Assembly: GCA_029204225.1 (NCBI GenBank)
Contig: CM055092.1
Coordinates: forward strand, 38,513,800-38,577,799
DNA length: 64,000 nucleotides
Source of the DNA: Diphasiastrum complanatum
Lineage: Eukaryota > Streptophyta > Lycopodiopsida > Lycopodiales > Lycopodiaceae
Reading direction: 5' to 3'
Both the position numbers and the translations under genes were made by a program. Shown in pieces: positions 24,581-38,700 of this stretch (the first letter of the stretch is position 1; each line of letters begins with the position of its first letter). The notes below the pieces were generated by a model. It worked only from the letters and a program-made list of their open reading frames with translations, was not told the origin of the DNA and did no database searches.

Positions 24581-26748
24581 ATGTTTTTTGACTTGGGGGA
24601 GTTTTTAAAGAAAATAGAAGATTGGCTCACAGGGGAAGACAAACAGCACTCAGTAAATGTGCATTTGGATCCAGTTCTGTTAGTACCAGGTATTGGAGGC
24701 TCTATATTAAATGCGGTAACTGATCAAGGAGGAAAGGAACATGTCTGGGTTCGGTTGTTTAATGCAAATGACGAATTTCAATCCAAGCTTTGGTCCTTAT
24801 TTGACCCGTCAACAGGTTGGACTTATGATTTTCCTTACCCAGCTCTTCTATTGTGTGCATTGTCATGTGTGCCATATATTTTGTTGGCTACACTTACATA
24901 TTTGGATTGTTAGTTACTTTATGTTCAAGGCTGTTATTATTTGTAGCAATTTTTATAGGTTCATTTTGTTTAATCATTGAGATAAAGAATCCTGTATCTG
25001 CTGCCATTTCTTAGTATGGGGGCATAACCAACTGCCAGTGTGACTCATGAACCTTAGTTTTCTAATTTGTACGAGTCGAAAGCTGTAACGCTTGATTAGA
25101 TATTTAAATCATGCTGAGCTTATGCATCCAAGTATCAGGGGCATATACATGAATTGAAAAGTATCAAAGAAAGCATAATAAATAATTCATGTGATAATCG
25201 AGGTATTGTGGATTGTTTGTATCCAGGGACAACAAAATCTTTGTGTCCAGACATTACCATTGATGTACCTGATGATAGATATGGCCTGTACTGCTGCGAC
25301 ATATTGGATCCAGGATTAGTACTTCTCTCAATGCCTTCATCCATCTAGTCTTCAATTGAGAATCAGTGGTTTGCTTCTCTAAATTCATGTCATATTATGG
25401 TAGAGCTTGCATAATGCTGTAAAGTAGTCTGGTAATGCTATTGGATGCTTTGGATTGTGCAGTTAATACGTTTGAACGTGGTTTATTATTTTCATGATCT
25501 GATTCAAAAAATGCTTGAATGGGGGTATGAAGAAGGTTCCACGCTTTTTGGCTTTGGGTATGATTTCCGTCAAAGCAACAGGTAAATATGCTTGTTTTGC
25601 TTTGCTGTTAGTATGTCCAATGCCTATTTGGCTTTTGTAAACGTATCTCCTTCACTAGGTGTATCAATTTTCTTCATCAACCAAGGTTCTGATTGTTTGG
25701 TTGCTTTGTGAAAGTAAAGTTCTCAAAGCTTTGTACATTCATGCCCTTTGAGAATGTATACCAGTGTGTTCTATGTATGTGACAATAAACGTGGCCTTAC
25801 GAGTGCTGACGAAGTGCATTTAGTAGCATCTCCATGTCTTTTTCTAATTTTTTCTATTTATCATTCACCTATTTCTCAGCTCAAGCTAATATTTTTTTGG
25901 GGATTTCATGTAGCTAGTAAAGAGTGGAAATGAAAATGCCTAGCTTTTGCCACGGTGACTTGATCTGTTTGTTAGCAACTGCTAGTTGGTGTTTAATTCC
26001 AGACATTTGCAGACTTTCAGATGCAATGGATGGGTTTAAGTTGAAGCTGGAAACTATCTATGAAAAATCGGACGGGAAGAAGGTGAACGTTATTTCGCAT
26101 TCTATGGGTGGACTGGTAGTGAAATCCTTTATGGCTCTGCATGGAGAGGTAAAAGGGTTATGGAGATTCTCTTTCATGAATTTAGAAATCTCGTTTATGA
26201 ATCTTGCTGTTATTTTTGCAGTGAACATCATTGTTCTTTTGCATCTCAGATTTTTGAGAAGTGCGTAAATAGCTGGATTGCTGTTGCAGCTCCATTTCAA
26301 GGTAAAAACATGCCACTCTTGAGTTTACTTGGGCATATAGGGAAGTTGACAAGGAGTTGGTTGGGTTTTATAATGAAAGCTCTTTACCTCTTTGTTCTCC
26401 TCTTTATTCCCTGCCTCCTCCTTGCCTTGAACAAAGTTAAGGCCTGGAAAAGGCTTATAATAAACCTTGCACCCATAACGCTCCTGATGAAATTTGTTTG
26501 AGTCGCAGATGTTAATGCTTTGTACTTTTACATCTAAATAGAAAATTAATGCAAAATTGATGAAATAGAATGTGATTATATTAATTTTTTTCTGGGGTTT
26601 GACCATAGGGTACTTGCGTTGAACGCTCACTTCGATTGACTTTGCAGGTGCACCAGGATATATTACTGATGCTCTTTTGACTGGAGTTCAATTTGTTAAA
26701 GGGTGGCAGCAAGACTTATTTATTGAAAAATGGACTACTCATCAATTG
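24581..26748 (+). CDS. LCAT4: LCAT-like gene, exons 1-6
   Basis: Compact 5' half with introns of 411, 144, 431, 101 and 346 bp. Exon 1 ends FDPSTG. Exon 2 runs to DILDPGL. Exon 3 holds VVYYFHDLIQKMLEWGYEEG and FGFGYDFRQSNR. Exon 4 holds the nucleophile elbow. Exon 5 encodes IFEKCVNSWIAVAAPFQG. Exon 6 continues APGYITDALLTGVQFVKGWQ up to THQL at the donor 26749. Confidence 0.93.
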
Positions 26749-29700
26749 GTACCAAACTCTTGATTTTTTTCTAGTGTTGATTTTCTTGTTTTATAAAATC
26801 AGTACGCCTGAATATCAACATAGCATTGGCAGGTTCCTGTCTATCATTTACTATCCTGTGAAATGGAAAACAAGCATGTTCTCTAAATGTGGAACTTGCA
26901 TAAAAGAAAGTGCACCTATCAATGAAGCAAAAGAATGTCTCAGAAATGAAATTGATAAATAATCAACTAACTTTTGAGAGGTTTTTGGAGAAACATAGAA
27001 AGTTGATTAGATTTCTGGAAACTGGAACAGCTCTTGATTTCTCATGTTAATTGCTTGAAAGGGCGATTGATAGATTATCGTGTAATAATTGGTACATGAA
27101 TGTGAACAGTCACACTGTCCTGAACTGTCAATGATTTAGCTCAAAGTTTTGAAACATTTTAAAACAACCCCAATAGCTAATTACTAGATCTTATTTGTTG
27201 TTGCACTCGTTTGTTCTTGTGTGCCATTTCCATGAACTACCGTGCAAGCTCAAGGACTCCATTTTTATTACTAGTTGACACTCCACGCAACCATTAGCTC
27301 TTCATCCAACAACTATCTTATGAGCCCTGGACCTCCATCCCTGAGCTCAATCCCATGCCATAAGCATTTATGTTCCACACCATTAATGCTATCCTGAGGC
27401 ACAGTTAGTTCGATGACATGCCCCAATTTGTTTGGAAGTGCTTTTCCAAGAATGATGTCTCTCTGTAGGGTTCTTGTTTAGGTGATCAACAATGGTTGAG
27501 GATAGTGCAAGTCTCGAGGGAACGGTTCCTATACCTACTTACAGATTTGCCAGTAGTTGAGTGTGGCACTCTATGAAATAAACAATCGGAACACTTTCCA
27601 GGACCAACAAATGGAAGCTTTGCTAAATCAAGTCAAGACTTGATCCTTGCCGAATTTGGAGTTTTAGTCTAAACCATATTCAGGGAAGAAGAAAGAGAAG
27701 AAGCTTGAGGTGGTAGATGATTGGTTGACCAAGTGGACCAGTTACTTTAGTCTACACGGAATTCTTGAAGAGAAAAAGATCGAGAGTGTTGTTTTGTTTT
27801 TTTCCATGGTAAGGCTTCGTCATGGTGGCGTGATTTGCAACCAAAACCTGCTACATGGGGAGAATGCATAAACTCCACACAGTGGAGACATACACACGAT
27901 TTCGGATCAACACGAAATAGAGCATATAGAAGAGAAACAGAAGAGAAAAAGAAAATAGAGAGAATAGTTGTGCATGAAAGTCTGTCAACGAGCAGAACAC
28001 AGTGATCGAGCTGAGCGTCAGGCCGCCAACTAGTGAGACACTGACCAACTCACTCAAAACTCAAAATCAGAAAATACAATTGCTCTCTTCTCCATCTCCT
28101 TGTTTCTCGTCGTCTTGATTGCTCGAATCTTTATGTTCTGTGATCTGTAGTCGCTTGCTTAGGGTCCTGAAAGCTTCCGCTAAAAGAAAACCCAACGAAC
28201 TCGAAAAGAATCAGTTCGCGATAACGAACAATTCGCCACAACAATCAATCAAATAAAAATTCAAATCCTCTAGTGATCCTCAAGGAAATTCCACACAAAA
28301 TCCATCAATCATTTCTGTGATATCCCCAGAAGTTCCACTTTTGCTGAATGCTCACCTTGAAGTCTTGCTATTTTAAGGAGGATGAATACTCAACATCTTG
28401 AACATCTCATTTTAGTACACGAGAACGTTACCCATTTTCATAGCTAAAGGGGGGCCATTTTTATAACATCTTGTGTTGATGACTCAATAACTCATTCTTG
28501 TACATTTGTATGATAATTTCTTTTACTTATTGCTTTAACTTTACTGAAGATACTCATAATATTTAGGCAACCACAAATTGATAGGATGATCAAAGCTTGT
28601 GAATCTTGTTGTAGAATGATGATGCTAAGAATAGCTTAAAACAATGAGCCCAAGACCCTAGTAATGTTGATTTCAAGGACTACTTGAGCCTAACACAACT
28701 AGGAATGAAACATGCAATATGAACTCTTGACATGCAATTTTCATGCAAGTAGAAATGAAAAAACAGCAAGTAATGGATCCCAAGTTTTGATCCTAGCTCA
28801 AGTCTATGTGAACTCTACTCTATGCTAAATCAATGAATCAAAATGGAAATGAATTCTACTTGCTGGCCACTCCAATCAGCAGATCTGGAAAATCAGATCC
28901 TAATCATCCTCTAATTGGCCTCTAATCACTATGAGTGATGGCACCCTTCTAATAGAAAACAAATGGTTTTGATTTCATCAATTTCTGAAAATTATTCAAG
29001 GAGAAAAAGTAGAATCTACAAATCTGAGGCAGTGCCCAATCAGCAATGATTAGTGGGTCGTTCTGTCCAAATATGCAACCAATGATAGTAGAAGTAGTAT
29101 GGCTGGTAGCGCCCTCCGCCTACAAGCAATTTGCACTTGATTCCACCAGAATTGGATGAGTAATAATGGAGATCCACGAGAAATCAGATATGTCCCTGTA
29201 GCGAGTTCCTACACAAGGAAAATGAAGAATGGAGCAAGAAAACACAAGGCACAATGAAGATGGAATAAAGTTCCAAATTCCTCTCTCACCATCTCGTGGT
29301 AGGAGGGTGATTGCCTCTCGTGGTAGGAGGGTGATTGCCTCTATTAAATAGACTTTGTGAATGTACAATGGTTGGCATGCAAATGCCAAATGTCTAATTC
29401 CTATGCATGCGTTTGCATGCCACTTGCATGTCACATGCATGCCACATCTAATGTTAAATGGTGGAAATCTAACTAGTACTCCCCCATGCACATATGCATG
29501 GGGGTCTACCAAACTCAAGTGGAGATATAGGCATCATCATGCAAGAAGGCCTTCACCACGAGTTTGGGACTTAGATCCTAAAAAAACTGCCTAAGTATTT
29601 GGGCCTTAAACATTTGGACCCAATTATTGACCATGTGGCATGTACTATGCATTTGACTAAGTTTATAAGTTCAACAACTCCCCCTTAAACCTGTTAAATG

Positions 29701-32700
29701 AATAACTCCTAATGCCCTTTACAAAGTTTATTTACATGCCGAATTTTGCATGTGTCGAGGCTAGAAGTACAACAAGTAAAGGTAACAAGGATGTATTTTT
29801 TGATGAGTCACAATTTTCTAAGAGCTTGTCTAATGGATCTAACCCATTGTGCATTGAGGATCTTGACAAACCCGAGGATGGAGACAAGGATCCTAGTCGA
29901 AGGGGGCCGAGAAGATCATCAAGAAGCAAGGCCGAGCCCTCAAGGCTCACCTATGTGGTGTCTGGCACTTCAGCAGCAGGTACATGCAGTTGCTCGGTAT
30001 CCTGCACTGAAATCATAGGAGCTTCATGCTGCAAAATATTAATAACAAGCTCTACAAACAAAGAACCTGTTTCTAAGTTGATAAATTTTCTCTCCTCTAT
30101 ATGAGGAGTTATGAGATCTTGCAGGCATCGTTTAGGTTCACCTTGCAAGCAAGACAAAAATTCTTCCTGAATGGAAGAGAACATATCCTCATCTTGAGGA
30201 TCAATAGGATTTGACATCTCCTGCAGCAAAGGTATATTGGATTCCCCTTGTCGAGAATCCGACTGCATGCATACATCCTGCATGCAAAGTTGAAGCTGCC
30301 CTTTATGTTGATCATCAGCTGCCGTGTTTGCCTTGCCTGGACGATACAAAATATCAAAATGAAAAGACTGTAAGAATTGTAACCAACAATATTGACGATC
30401 ACTAAGATCACGCTGAGAAAAAAGATAACGGAGAGACTGATGATCAGTAATAATATCAAAGGGAACACGATACAAATAATGGCGCCATTTCTTAAGAGCA
30501 TGGATGACAGCAAGTAGCTCTTTTTCATGTACAGAGTAACGTTGCTCATAAGAGCGCAAACGACGAGACTCATAAGCAATAACACACTCGGACTGACGTA
30601 GAAGAGCATCTAAACCAATAGCACTAGCATCAGTCTCAACAATAAAACGTTGATCAAACTGGGGGAGAAACATAACAATAGCAGAAACAATGGCGTGACG
30701 TAAAGCATCAAAAGCAGTTTGACACTCAGAAGTCCAAACAAAGGTATGAGACTTCTTTAGTAACGAATGAAGCGGAGCAGCCACAATGGCAAAATACTTA
30801 ACATGACGACGAAGATGGGTTGCCATACCTAAAAACATACGAACAGAATGAACATCGCTTGGGACCAATTCTCAATAGCCTGAACTTTCTGAAGATCAAG
30901 ACGAATACGTCCACCACAAATAAGAAAATCCAAAAATTCGATTTCAGCCACGACAAAAGAACATTTGGACAGTTTGGTGAACAGTTGATGCTTAACAAGT
31001 AATTCAAACACATATGATAGATGTTTTACATGATCAGACAAAGAAGTACTAAAAACAAGAATGTCATCAAAATAAACTAAGACACAAACACCTAAAAGAG
31101 GACGTAAATTATTATTCATAGCATTCTGAAATGTCGGTGGACCATTCTGAACACCAAATGGAAGAACACAAAATTCATACAAACCCAAATGAGTACAAAA
31201 TGCAGTCTTATGCTCATCAGAAGGACGCATCCTAATTTGGTAGTATCCAGAACGTAGGTCAATTTTGGAAAAGATGGAAGAAGTGCCAAGCTGATCAAAA
31301 AGGTCATCCATGTGAGGTATAGGATACTGATTACAGATAGTTAGCTTGTTTAAGGCACGATAGTCAATGCAAAGGTGTTTGGTTCCATCTTTTTTGGCAA
31401 CAAGGAGGATAGGAGCACCAAAAGGACTATGGCTAGGAACAATGAGGCCCTAATGTAAAAGGGAAGCAATGTGGAGCTGAACCTCATCACGTTCGTCTTT
31501 AGACATACGATATGGAGCACGAGAAGGTGGGGTAGCACCAGGAATAAGATCAAAATGGTCAGTGACATCTGGTAATGGTGGCAGAGACGTAGGTTCTGAA
31601 AAGACAACAGAATACCGATGCAATAAGTCAGAAATCACCTGAGGAAAAGGACCCATGGATGGAGCAGGAGGAGCAACAACTGATGTACTCTGAATGATAA
31701 AAAGAGCTGCACCCTGAGGCTTTGGTAGGCTACGCATAAACTGCTTCCCGGTAACCAACTGATAGTCACCCTGGGAATCAATACCAGAAAGTAAATGATG
31801 CCGACCCCCAACATGTGTAAAATGACAAGGTCTACTGAGAAAGATCCACAGCAACAGTACCAAGTGATGAAAACCAATCTGCACCAAGAATAATGTCATA
31901 GCGCTCCAGAGGAATAATATAGAAATCTACCTGTCCAGAGAAGTCACCAATGCTATAGTCCAAGCCCTGATCTGAGAGCTGATAAAAGTATGTGAGCTAG
32001 CAACCTCGACACTGAGGGACTGTGTAGCAAAAATAGGTGTGGCACGAATCCTGGTGGAAATGTAACTACTAATAAACGAGTGTGTACTGCCAGTATCCAC
32101 CAAAGCAATATACTCTCGCCCCAAAATGCGAACACGTAATTGAATAGGAGGACTAGGACGCCCAGCCCAAGTAGCATAAGCAAGATGCGCATGGCAAGCG
32201 GCAGAAGCAGGATCATGAGGAAGCGGGTCAGCCGGCTCATCAACAGAATGTGGGTCAGGAGTATCAAGAATCTGGATATAAACATCAGAATCATCAGGAG
32301 TAAGAGCCTCATGGTAAAAAACAATGGTAGGAGGACCAAGAGACTGTCGGTAATCACGGGCTAGATGATCTGGACTCTTACACCGATAATAGAGGCACTT
32401 CTGCTGAATCTCAGCGAACTCTGCGACTGAATAACGGCGAACAAAGGCAGGACGAGGTGTAGAAGGGCGAGGAGGAAGGGTAGTAGAAGAAGCCAAAGTA
32501 GGAGAAGCAGTGGAAAGAGAGCGAGAAAAACGAGAAGAAGTGGACAACTCAGGATACTTATGTTGTAGGGTAGTAGCCAAGGAGATAGCATTTGAGAGAG
32601 TAGGAGGCCGAAAAGAGGAAACATCATATCGTAAGGAGCCTCTAAGACCAGCAATAAAACGTGAAATAAGCTCTGTAGGATGAAGATCAGTAAAAAGGTA

Positions 32701-35700
32701 GGAAAGCTCAGCAAACTGATCAATATAAGTAGTCAAATTACTAGTATGGCGAAGGCTATGAAACATATCACGTTGGCGAACAACCACTGTGGGTCAATCA
32801 TAGCCATACGAAGATCATGATGAAAAGTAGGCCATATATGTAATCCCTCACGAGTAGGCTCAGAGCGATAGACACGCCACAAAGTCTGAGCTCGACCATC
32901 TAAATGTAACGCAACCAACTGCACTTTTTGGATTTCAGTCTTGGGATACATAAGAAAATAGGTCTCTAACTTAGAGAACCAATTTTCCAAGATATTCCCA
33001 TCAGATGAACCAGAATAAGTAGTAAGCTGGATGCGATCACGAAAATCACGAGCAAAATAAGACTCAGGATTACCTGAAAAGTAGGAGAAGGAAATCCTGG
33101 TGGTGCGGAGGGAAATCCAGGTGGTGGTACAGAAGACCCGAAAGGAGACTCATAAGGACTAGCACTATATGAAGGGAGACCAAATGTACTACCAAAAGCA
33201 CCTCTTGAAGATGGAGATGGAGCAGGAGCAGGCGTACTCAAAATAGGAAATAAAGGTGCTTTACCAGGACGATGAAGAATATCTGGGGGGGTGGTATCCC
33301 CTCGTGGTAGGATAATCTCAAGGCTAGAAAGAACACGATCAATACGACTCTCAAGATGATCCATGCGGGAATCAATATGTGTAAAACAATCATCTAAAGA
33401 GCTCTGTGGAGGGTCTTCTGATGAAGAAGTCGCCATAGGGACTAAGGAAGAGACAAAAACCTGAGGGAGAGGACGTTTGTCGTCACCCCAACTTAGTCTA
33501 ACTTTCGAAATCACCAAAAATGGCACATAAACAGTCAATCAAGATGGATAATAATCAGAAAATAAGGGGCTGAGAAGGTAGATTAATGGACAGCAGATGT
33601 GCAAGGCTAATAAGTAGAAGGGTTCTAACAAAATGGAAAAAAAAAGGAAAGAGGAGGGTGTGAGGTAGCAAATATGAATAGGAATAGGGGGTTGGAAAAG
33701 AGCAGAATGTGAGCAGAAAGACAGCAAGTAGGCAAGAAGGAAGTGCAAAAGGGCAGAAGCAATTCGTGGGTGGGTGCTGATCCGTCATCCACTCAGTAGT
33801 GCCAACAAAGAGAGGTAACAACTGAAGATAATAGGGCACTGGGCAACAACTACCAAGATCCACAATATGCTGAAGAATAGGCTGAAAACGGTGCTGAAGT
33901 AAGGCGCCGGACAGCCTCCAATCAATAGCCGAAATGGACAACAAGTCGGTGAAGGGAACTGCTGAAATGAGACGGTAGTAGGGCATTGGGCAGCAGCTAC
34001 CGAATCTGAAAAAAAAAGAGCGGAAAATAATGGTGATGTAGGGCGCTGGACAGCCTCCAATCAATATAAAAAATGGACAGCAAATTGGTGACGAAAAGTG
34101 TCGAAAATGATGAGGTAGTAGGGCGCTGGACAGCAGCTACCAAATCTGCAAAAACAATGAAAATTTGCCGAAGGTGTTTGTACTTTGTTAGTCTTATGTA
34201 ATATTTAGTGGTTAACGAACCTTTATTTCTCTGCTTCTTCTCTAACATCAAGCTGAATGACTTCTTTTCATACTGTTGGCCTCCGTGAACTATGGAGGCT
34301 GTATAAAAACTCAAAGGTTAGTGGAGTGTACTATTGGATTTATGTGTATTTGCTAGCCAGCTTCTCCCCTTCACTTGGCAGCATAAGCATTTCGGTCGAC
34401 TACGAACTATTGAAGACTTTTTTGCCTTAAATTTTTTTTTTGCATTGGATGAAGATGCTGGAAAGCAACATGATAATTTCCCCTGGATGTCTGCTTGAGC
34501 TTTGTGGATGTGTGTCATTGACGGAAAAACTTGTCCTATTCAAAATTCTTTTACCCTGACAGTAGGAATCTTTGTTCTATGGTGTTTTGTACAGCTTATA
34601 GAATGCCCATCTGTCTATGAGCTGATGAGTTCCCCTCAGTTCGACTGGAAAAAACTCCCAGAACTGCAGGTATGGTCAAAGAAAGTGAATGGAGATGGTG
34701 AAATCTCTGTGAAGTTTGAATCTTTTGGTCCAGAGGATGCTCCGACTATGATGAAAGCTGCCCTTAAAGATAACACTGTAGGTCTACTCTGCTTCTTTTG
34801 TATATTTCTATACAAATGGTTGTGGAAACAAGATTGCTTCGATGCTGGCATAGCCCATGTTTTGTTATCCTTCTTCTGGAGAGTTTTCCCTGTATAAAAA
34901 GTGATGGAATGTGGAATTGTCAATTATGGTCAAAATTTGTTCGAGCTCTAAAATATTGGTTCTAATTAGATTGGTTGCATTTTGTCAAAAGTGTAGAGAT
35001 TGTCTTTAAACCTAGAAATATCTGGTTACTGTTAAGAAAGGTACATGTGGTGTTGCCTGTTTCATCTTTACAAGCTAACTGATTTGATCTCATAATATGT
35101 AGATAAATAACAATTAGTTCTTCCACTTGAAACTGGTTATGATGTACGAGTCATTTTCATTTTTTTTTTTTATGTTAGTTCCTAAATATCAAATTACATT
35201 GAAGGCTGTTGATAAAGGTGTTAATTTATGAGATAGCAACTTGTCTCGTAGTCAACTTTATACTTCTTTTTATACATTTCAATCTAGAGCATAGTTGCCC
35301 AGTTTGGAACGGAATGCGTTCCCTTCCGGAACTTGACAAAAATTGTTTTTCAAGAAATACATATTTTATTAATAAAAGATTGTAGCTTATTATTTTAACA
35401 AAAAGAAGGGGATCACGTAGGAGCCATAATTCTCTTCCAGCAACCAGACTGCAATGTCACTATCTTCTCGATCAGCTTCAACACCACCAACTCTCACATC
35501 TACACTCTCAACCTCTTTCTTTCTAGATCAGCTTTCAGGTTCTTTTTTATCTCATCTCTCCTCCAATATGAGATCTTGTCAGCTTGAATGCGTTTGTCTC
35601 CGCTGCCTATTCTCCTACCTCGCTTTGTACACTTCTTAAGTCCATTGTCCTTTCCTGTCACTCTTGCTCATCATCGCGTTCAAGTTCTTGAATCATTGGT

Positions 35701-38700
35701 TATCGGGTCTATCTCAATTACAAACAAGTTAAAATAACATGGCATTTTAGTAGCAGCCCACATTTCTAAAACATTTACCTTTGTTCTCCATGCTATACGC
35801 TTGATGCTGATAACAAATCAATGCCAAAATTTAAAGAGTCTGAAGCATCATTTCAAATCTAAGAGGTAAGAGAAACCTGTTTTTTAATTAAAAAATAACC
35901 TTCCGACCCAGTACGTTCCAGCCCAAAAGGGTCAGAACGGGTTTCTAAGGTCAAATTTGTTCAGATTGTATGGCTTGTCGAATGATATTGTTAGTGATTG
36001 TGACTCCAAATTCATTGGCAAGTTCTGGCAGTCAGTTTTTGATAAACTTGAAGCAATCCTTAGCCTTAGTTCTTCAAATCACCCAGAATCTGATGGGCAA
36101 ATATAACTTATCAACCAGACGTTGGAAGATATGCTTAGAGCATATGTCTCTCACTGACAGTTTGATTGGCAAAAGTACCTCCCAATGGTTGAGTTCCGCA
36201 CAATAGTGTGAAACATTCTGCCACCAAATTCAGTCCTTTTATGTTGATGCATGGCTTTCAGTCGCATTCTCCAGTTTCTGTTGGACTCAAAGGTCTCAAG
36301 GTGCAGGCTGCTGTGGATTTCCTGCAAGATATACAAGAAATGCTACAAGTGGCCAAGGTAAGCATTAAGACCGCTCATGATCGAGCTTAATTTTATGCTA
36401 ACCGCGGCCACTTATCTCGAGAATTTGAGGTCGGAACTTGGGTGTATCTTAAAATCCATAAAGATCCTAAGGTACTACGGACGGGGAAATGTCATAAGCT
36501 ATAGCGGTCCATATAAGGTTGTAAAGAAAATCAACCAAGTGGATGATAAGCTAGATCTTCCGATTGGAGTTGGGGTTCATCCTGTTCCATGTAAGTCATT
36601 TGAAAGAGCAGCTTAGTTGGAAGGATTCCCTAATTCTAGAAGGTGAACTGGTTGAGTTGGAGGATCTGAAGACCTTTGTGCCTAACATGCAAGAGAGGGG
36701 TGTTGACCTTCGTTGACATCAATTGAGAAACTATTTGGTTTATGAATTTTTGGTGCGTTGGATAGGCAAGTTAGATGAGGAGGACACTTGGGAGAGGGAA
36801 GACTACTTAAGGCTGAACTTCCCTGGCTTGCTCCCTTTAGGAGGAGGTTCTTAAAGGGGGAGGGAATGTTATGTAGCCATAAGGGCACATAACGGTTTAC
36901 CTGAGGTGACGGTCTCATTTATGGGACAGAACACTGGTCTGGAGCTATAGGTCACTTGGGTGCCACATGTGAATGTGTTATTGGCGCAAGGTGACCCTTT
37001 GTTATGGACCTGCGTTAGTGTGCACAACGGACATGTGTCGTTGGTCATGCTTGACCCCTATGGTTGGAGATGACCCCACCTAGACTATGTATATTAGGTG
37101 GATCTCCATGAGCTTGTCATTCATTCTCTCTTGGAGAATGAAGAGCTCTTCCACTAGTGGTCAGATTAGGACGATATTCTAGGCCTCAAGATGTAGGTAG
37201 GCGACGGTCGCATTTCAAGCTGCAATGCATGTCAAAGGCTATTTTCCTTTCAAAGAAAGGCAAAAATTTCAAAAGCATTTCATTTGAATGGCGCACTTAA
37301 AAATTGCCCTTCCATTTAAAAGGTATGCTAGTTTGAAATTTTCAAAATTTTATTGCAAAGTATAACATGAATATATGTATATAAGTGGTTAAAAGGTTCA
37401 TACCTATTTTATTTGAAAGGTACCCTTTCATTATACATGTCATGTGAAAGGTAAGGAAGAAAATATGCTTTGGGCCAGGCAGGGTTCAGGTCCCGCTACT
37501 CTACCACTGATCACATCCTTCTATATGCAGATGATGTGGCTCTAGTCTCCTCAACTAGAGAAGGTCTACTGAGGCAGTTGGACAGTCTTCATGATTTCTT
37601 CACTAGATGGGGTTTGGGGTTAACATTGAGAAGACCAAAGTTATGGTCTTCAATACATGCACTTATCTTGGGGTTCTTTTCATTGGTCCTATATTTGGTA
37701 TGAGACACGCAACTACAGCTAGACTTGGGAAGGGACATGCCTACCTGGTCCAGCTTGAGAGACTTTGTTTTTTAGATATTTATTTGGGAGGCCCCAAGTA
37801 AGTGTCGGTTGTTTGATACCTTTGTTTCCCCCACAACATTATACGCTGCAGAGGAATGGTGTCCAGGACTCCCCTCAACTGACAGGGCCACCATCTCATG
37901 CCTGCAGATCCTTATGCTATGACATATGTTAAACACAATTTTTTAGGGTTTTCTTTGGATGCTTTCTTGTCACAGTTGTTTTGGCCAATTCAATGCAGTG
38001 TAATGCATATGCAAATGTTTAGGGTCTTGGGCATTGCACTGAACATCTGCTTGTTTGTTTCTTTTGCAGGACTGATCTCTTGCTGATACCATGTAGGCCG
38101 CTAGTAGGGGCATTTGGGATGAGGTTGAGCTCACAGAGGGGGACGTGGCTACATTCAGAGGCTCAGGTGCCGGCAAATGGAGATGCCTATACTGTGGCGG
38201 GATTTTCACTGGATCACTTACTAGGCTCAGAGCTCACTTGCTACGGCTCAGAGGGCCAAATGGGCGGGGGATGGGCATTTTCTGCCTGCCCAAGGATTTC
38301 TGATGAGGATGTGCAAAGGCTCATGGACATGTACGAGCCTAATGGTACCTCCATCCAGCCAATCAAACCAGCAGATATCTTTGTTCGAGGTTAGTATCAG
38401 TGGAAGGGCCTAGTACAGGTGCATGTGCAGGCACATTAATGGCAGGGCCTAGCACAGGGGGTGTAGGAGCAGGCACATCATGGGTAGAGGGTGGTTTGGG
38501 GCCAGTACACGGTCCAGGTTTAGCTCCTCCAATTCCAGCTGCAGCAGCAGGGCCTAGTTCAGTGGCAGGCCCTTCCCATCCCACATCGTCGTCAGCATTA
38601 GATGCACCATGTGCCACAACAGATTCTGCCAGGGGGGGGGTGTGGATCCAGCACCTGAGGCTCGGACACACCCACAGATCGCCCAACATCTACCACATCC

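Larger units (their letters stand above)
29957..33538 (-). mobile_element. Ty3/gypsy relic in LCAT-like intron 6
   Basis: Reverse-oriented gag, protease, RT and RNase H in order, each broken by a few frameshifts and stops. Integrase is absent: after the RNase H the frame runs into about 110 residues of unrecognised sequence. It inserted into intron 6 antisense to the host gene. A 5' LTR and primer-binding site were not identified to its right, where a tandem repeat lies instead. Confidence 0.9.

Noticed and set aside
26160-26501. Hydrophobic 113-residue frame overlapping LCAT-like exon 5
   Set aside because: It uses the wrong frame of exon 5 plus two introns; the spliced model explains the region fully.
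31953-32723. Leu-rich, membrane-like frames on the - strand
   Set aside because: Shadow frames of the gypsy gag-protease gene, which has clear domain motifs in the neighbouring frame.
33832-34150. Regularly spaced repeats considered as a CRISPR array
   Set aside because: Unit length of about 144 bp, imperfect units, plant context; no spacer-like unique segments between identical short repeats.
33555-34314. Cys/Pro-rich reverse frames
   Set aside because: They run over the 144-bp tandem repeat; the periodic PAPY/PCPYY pattern comes from the repeat, and no domain was recognised.
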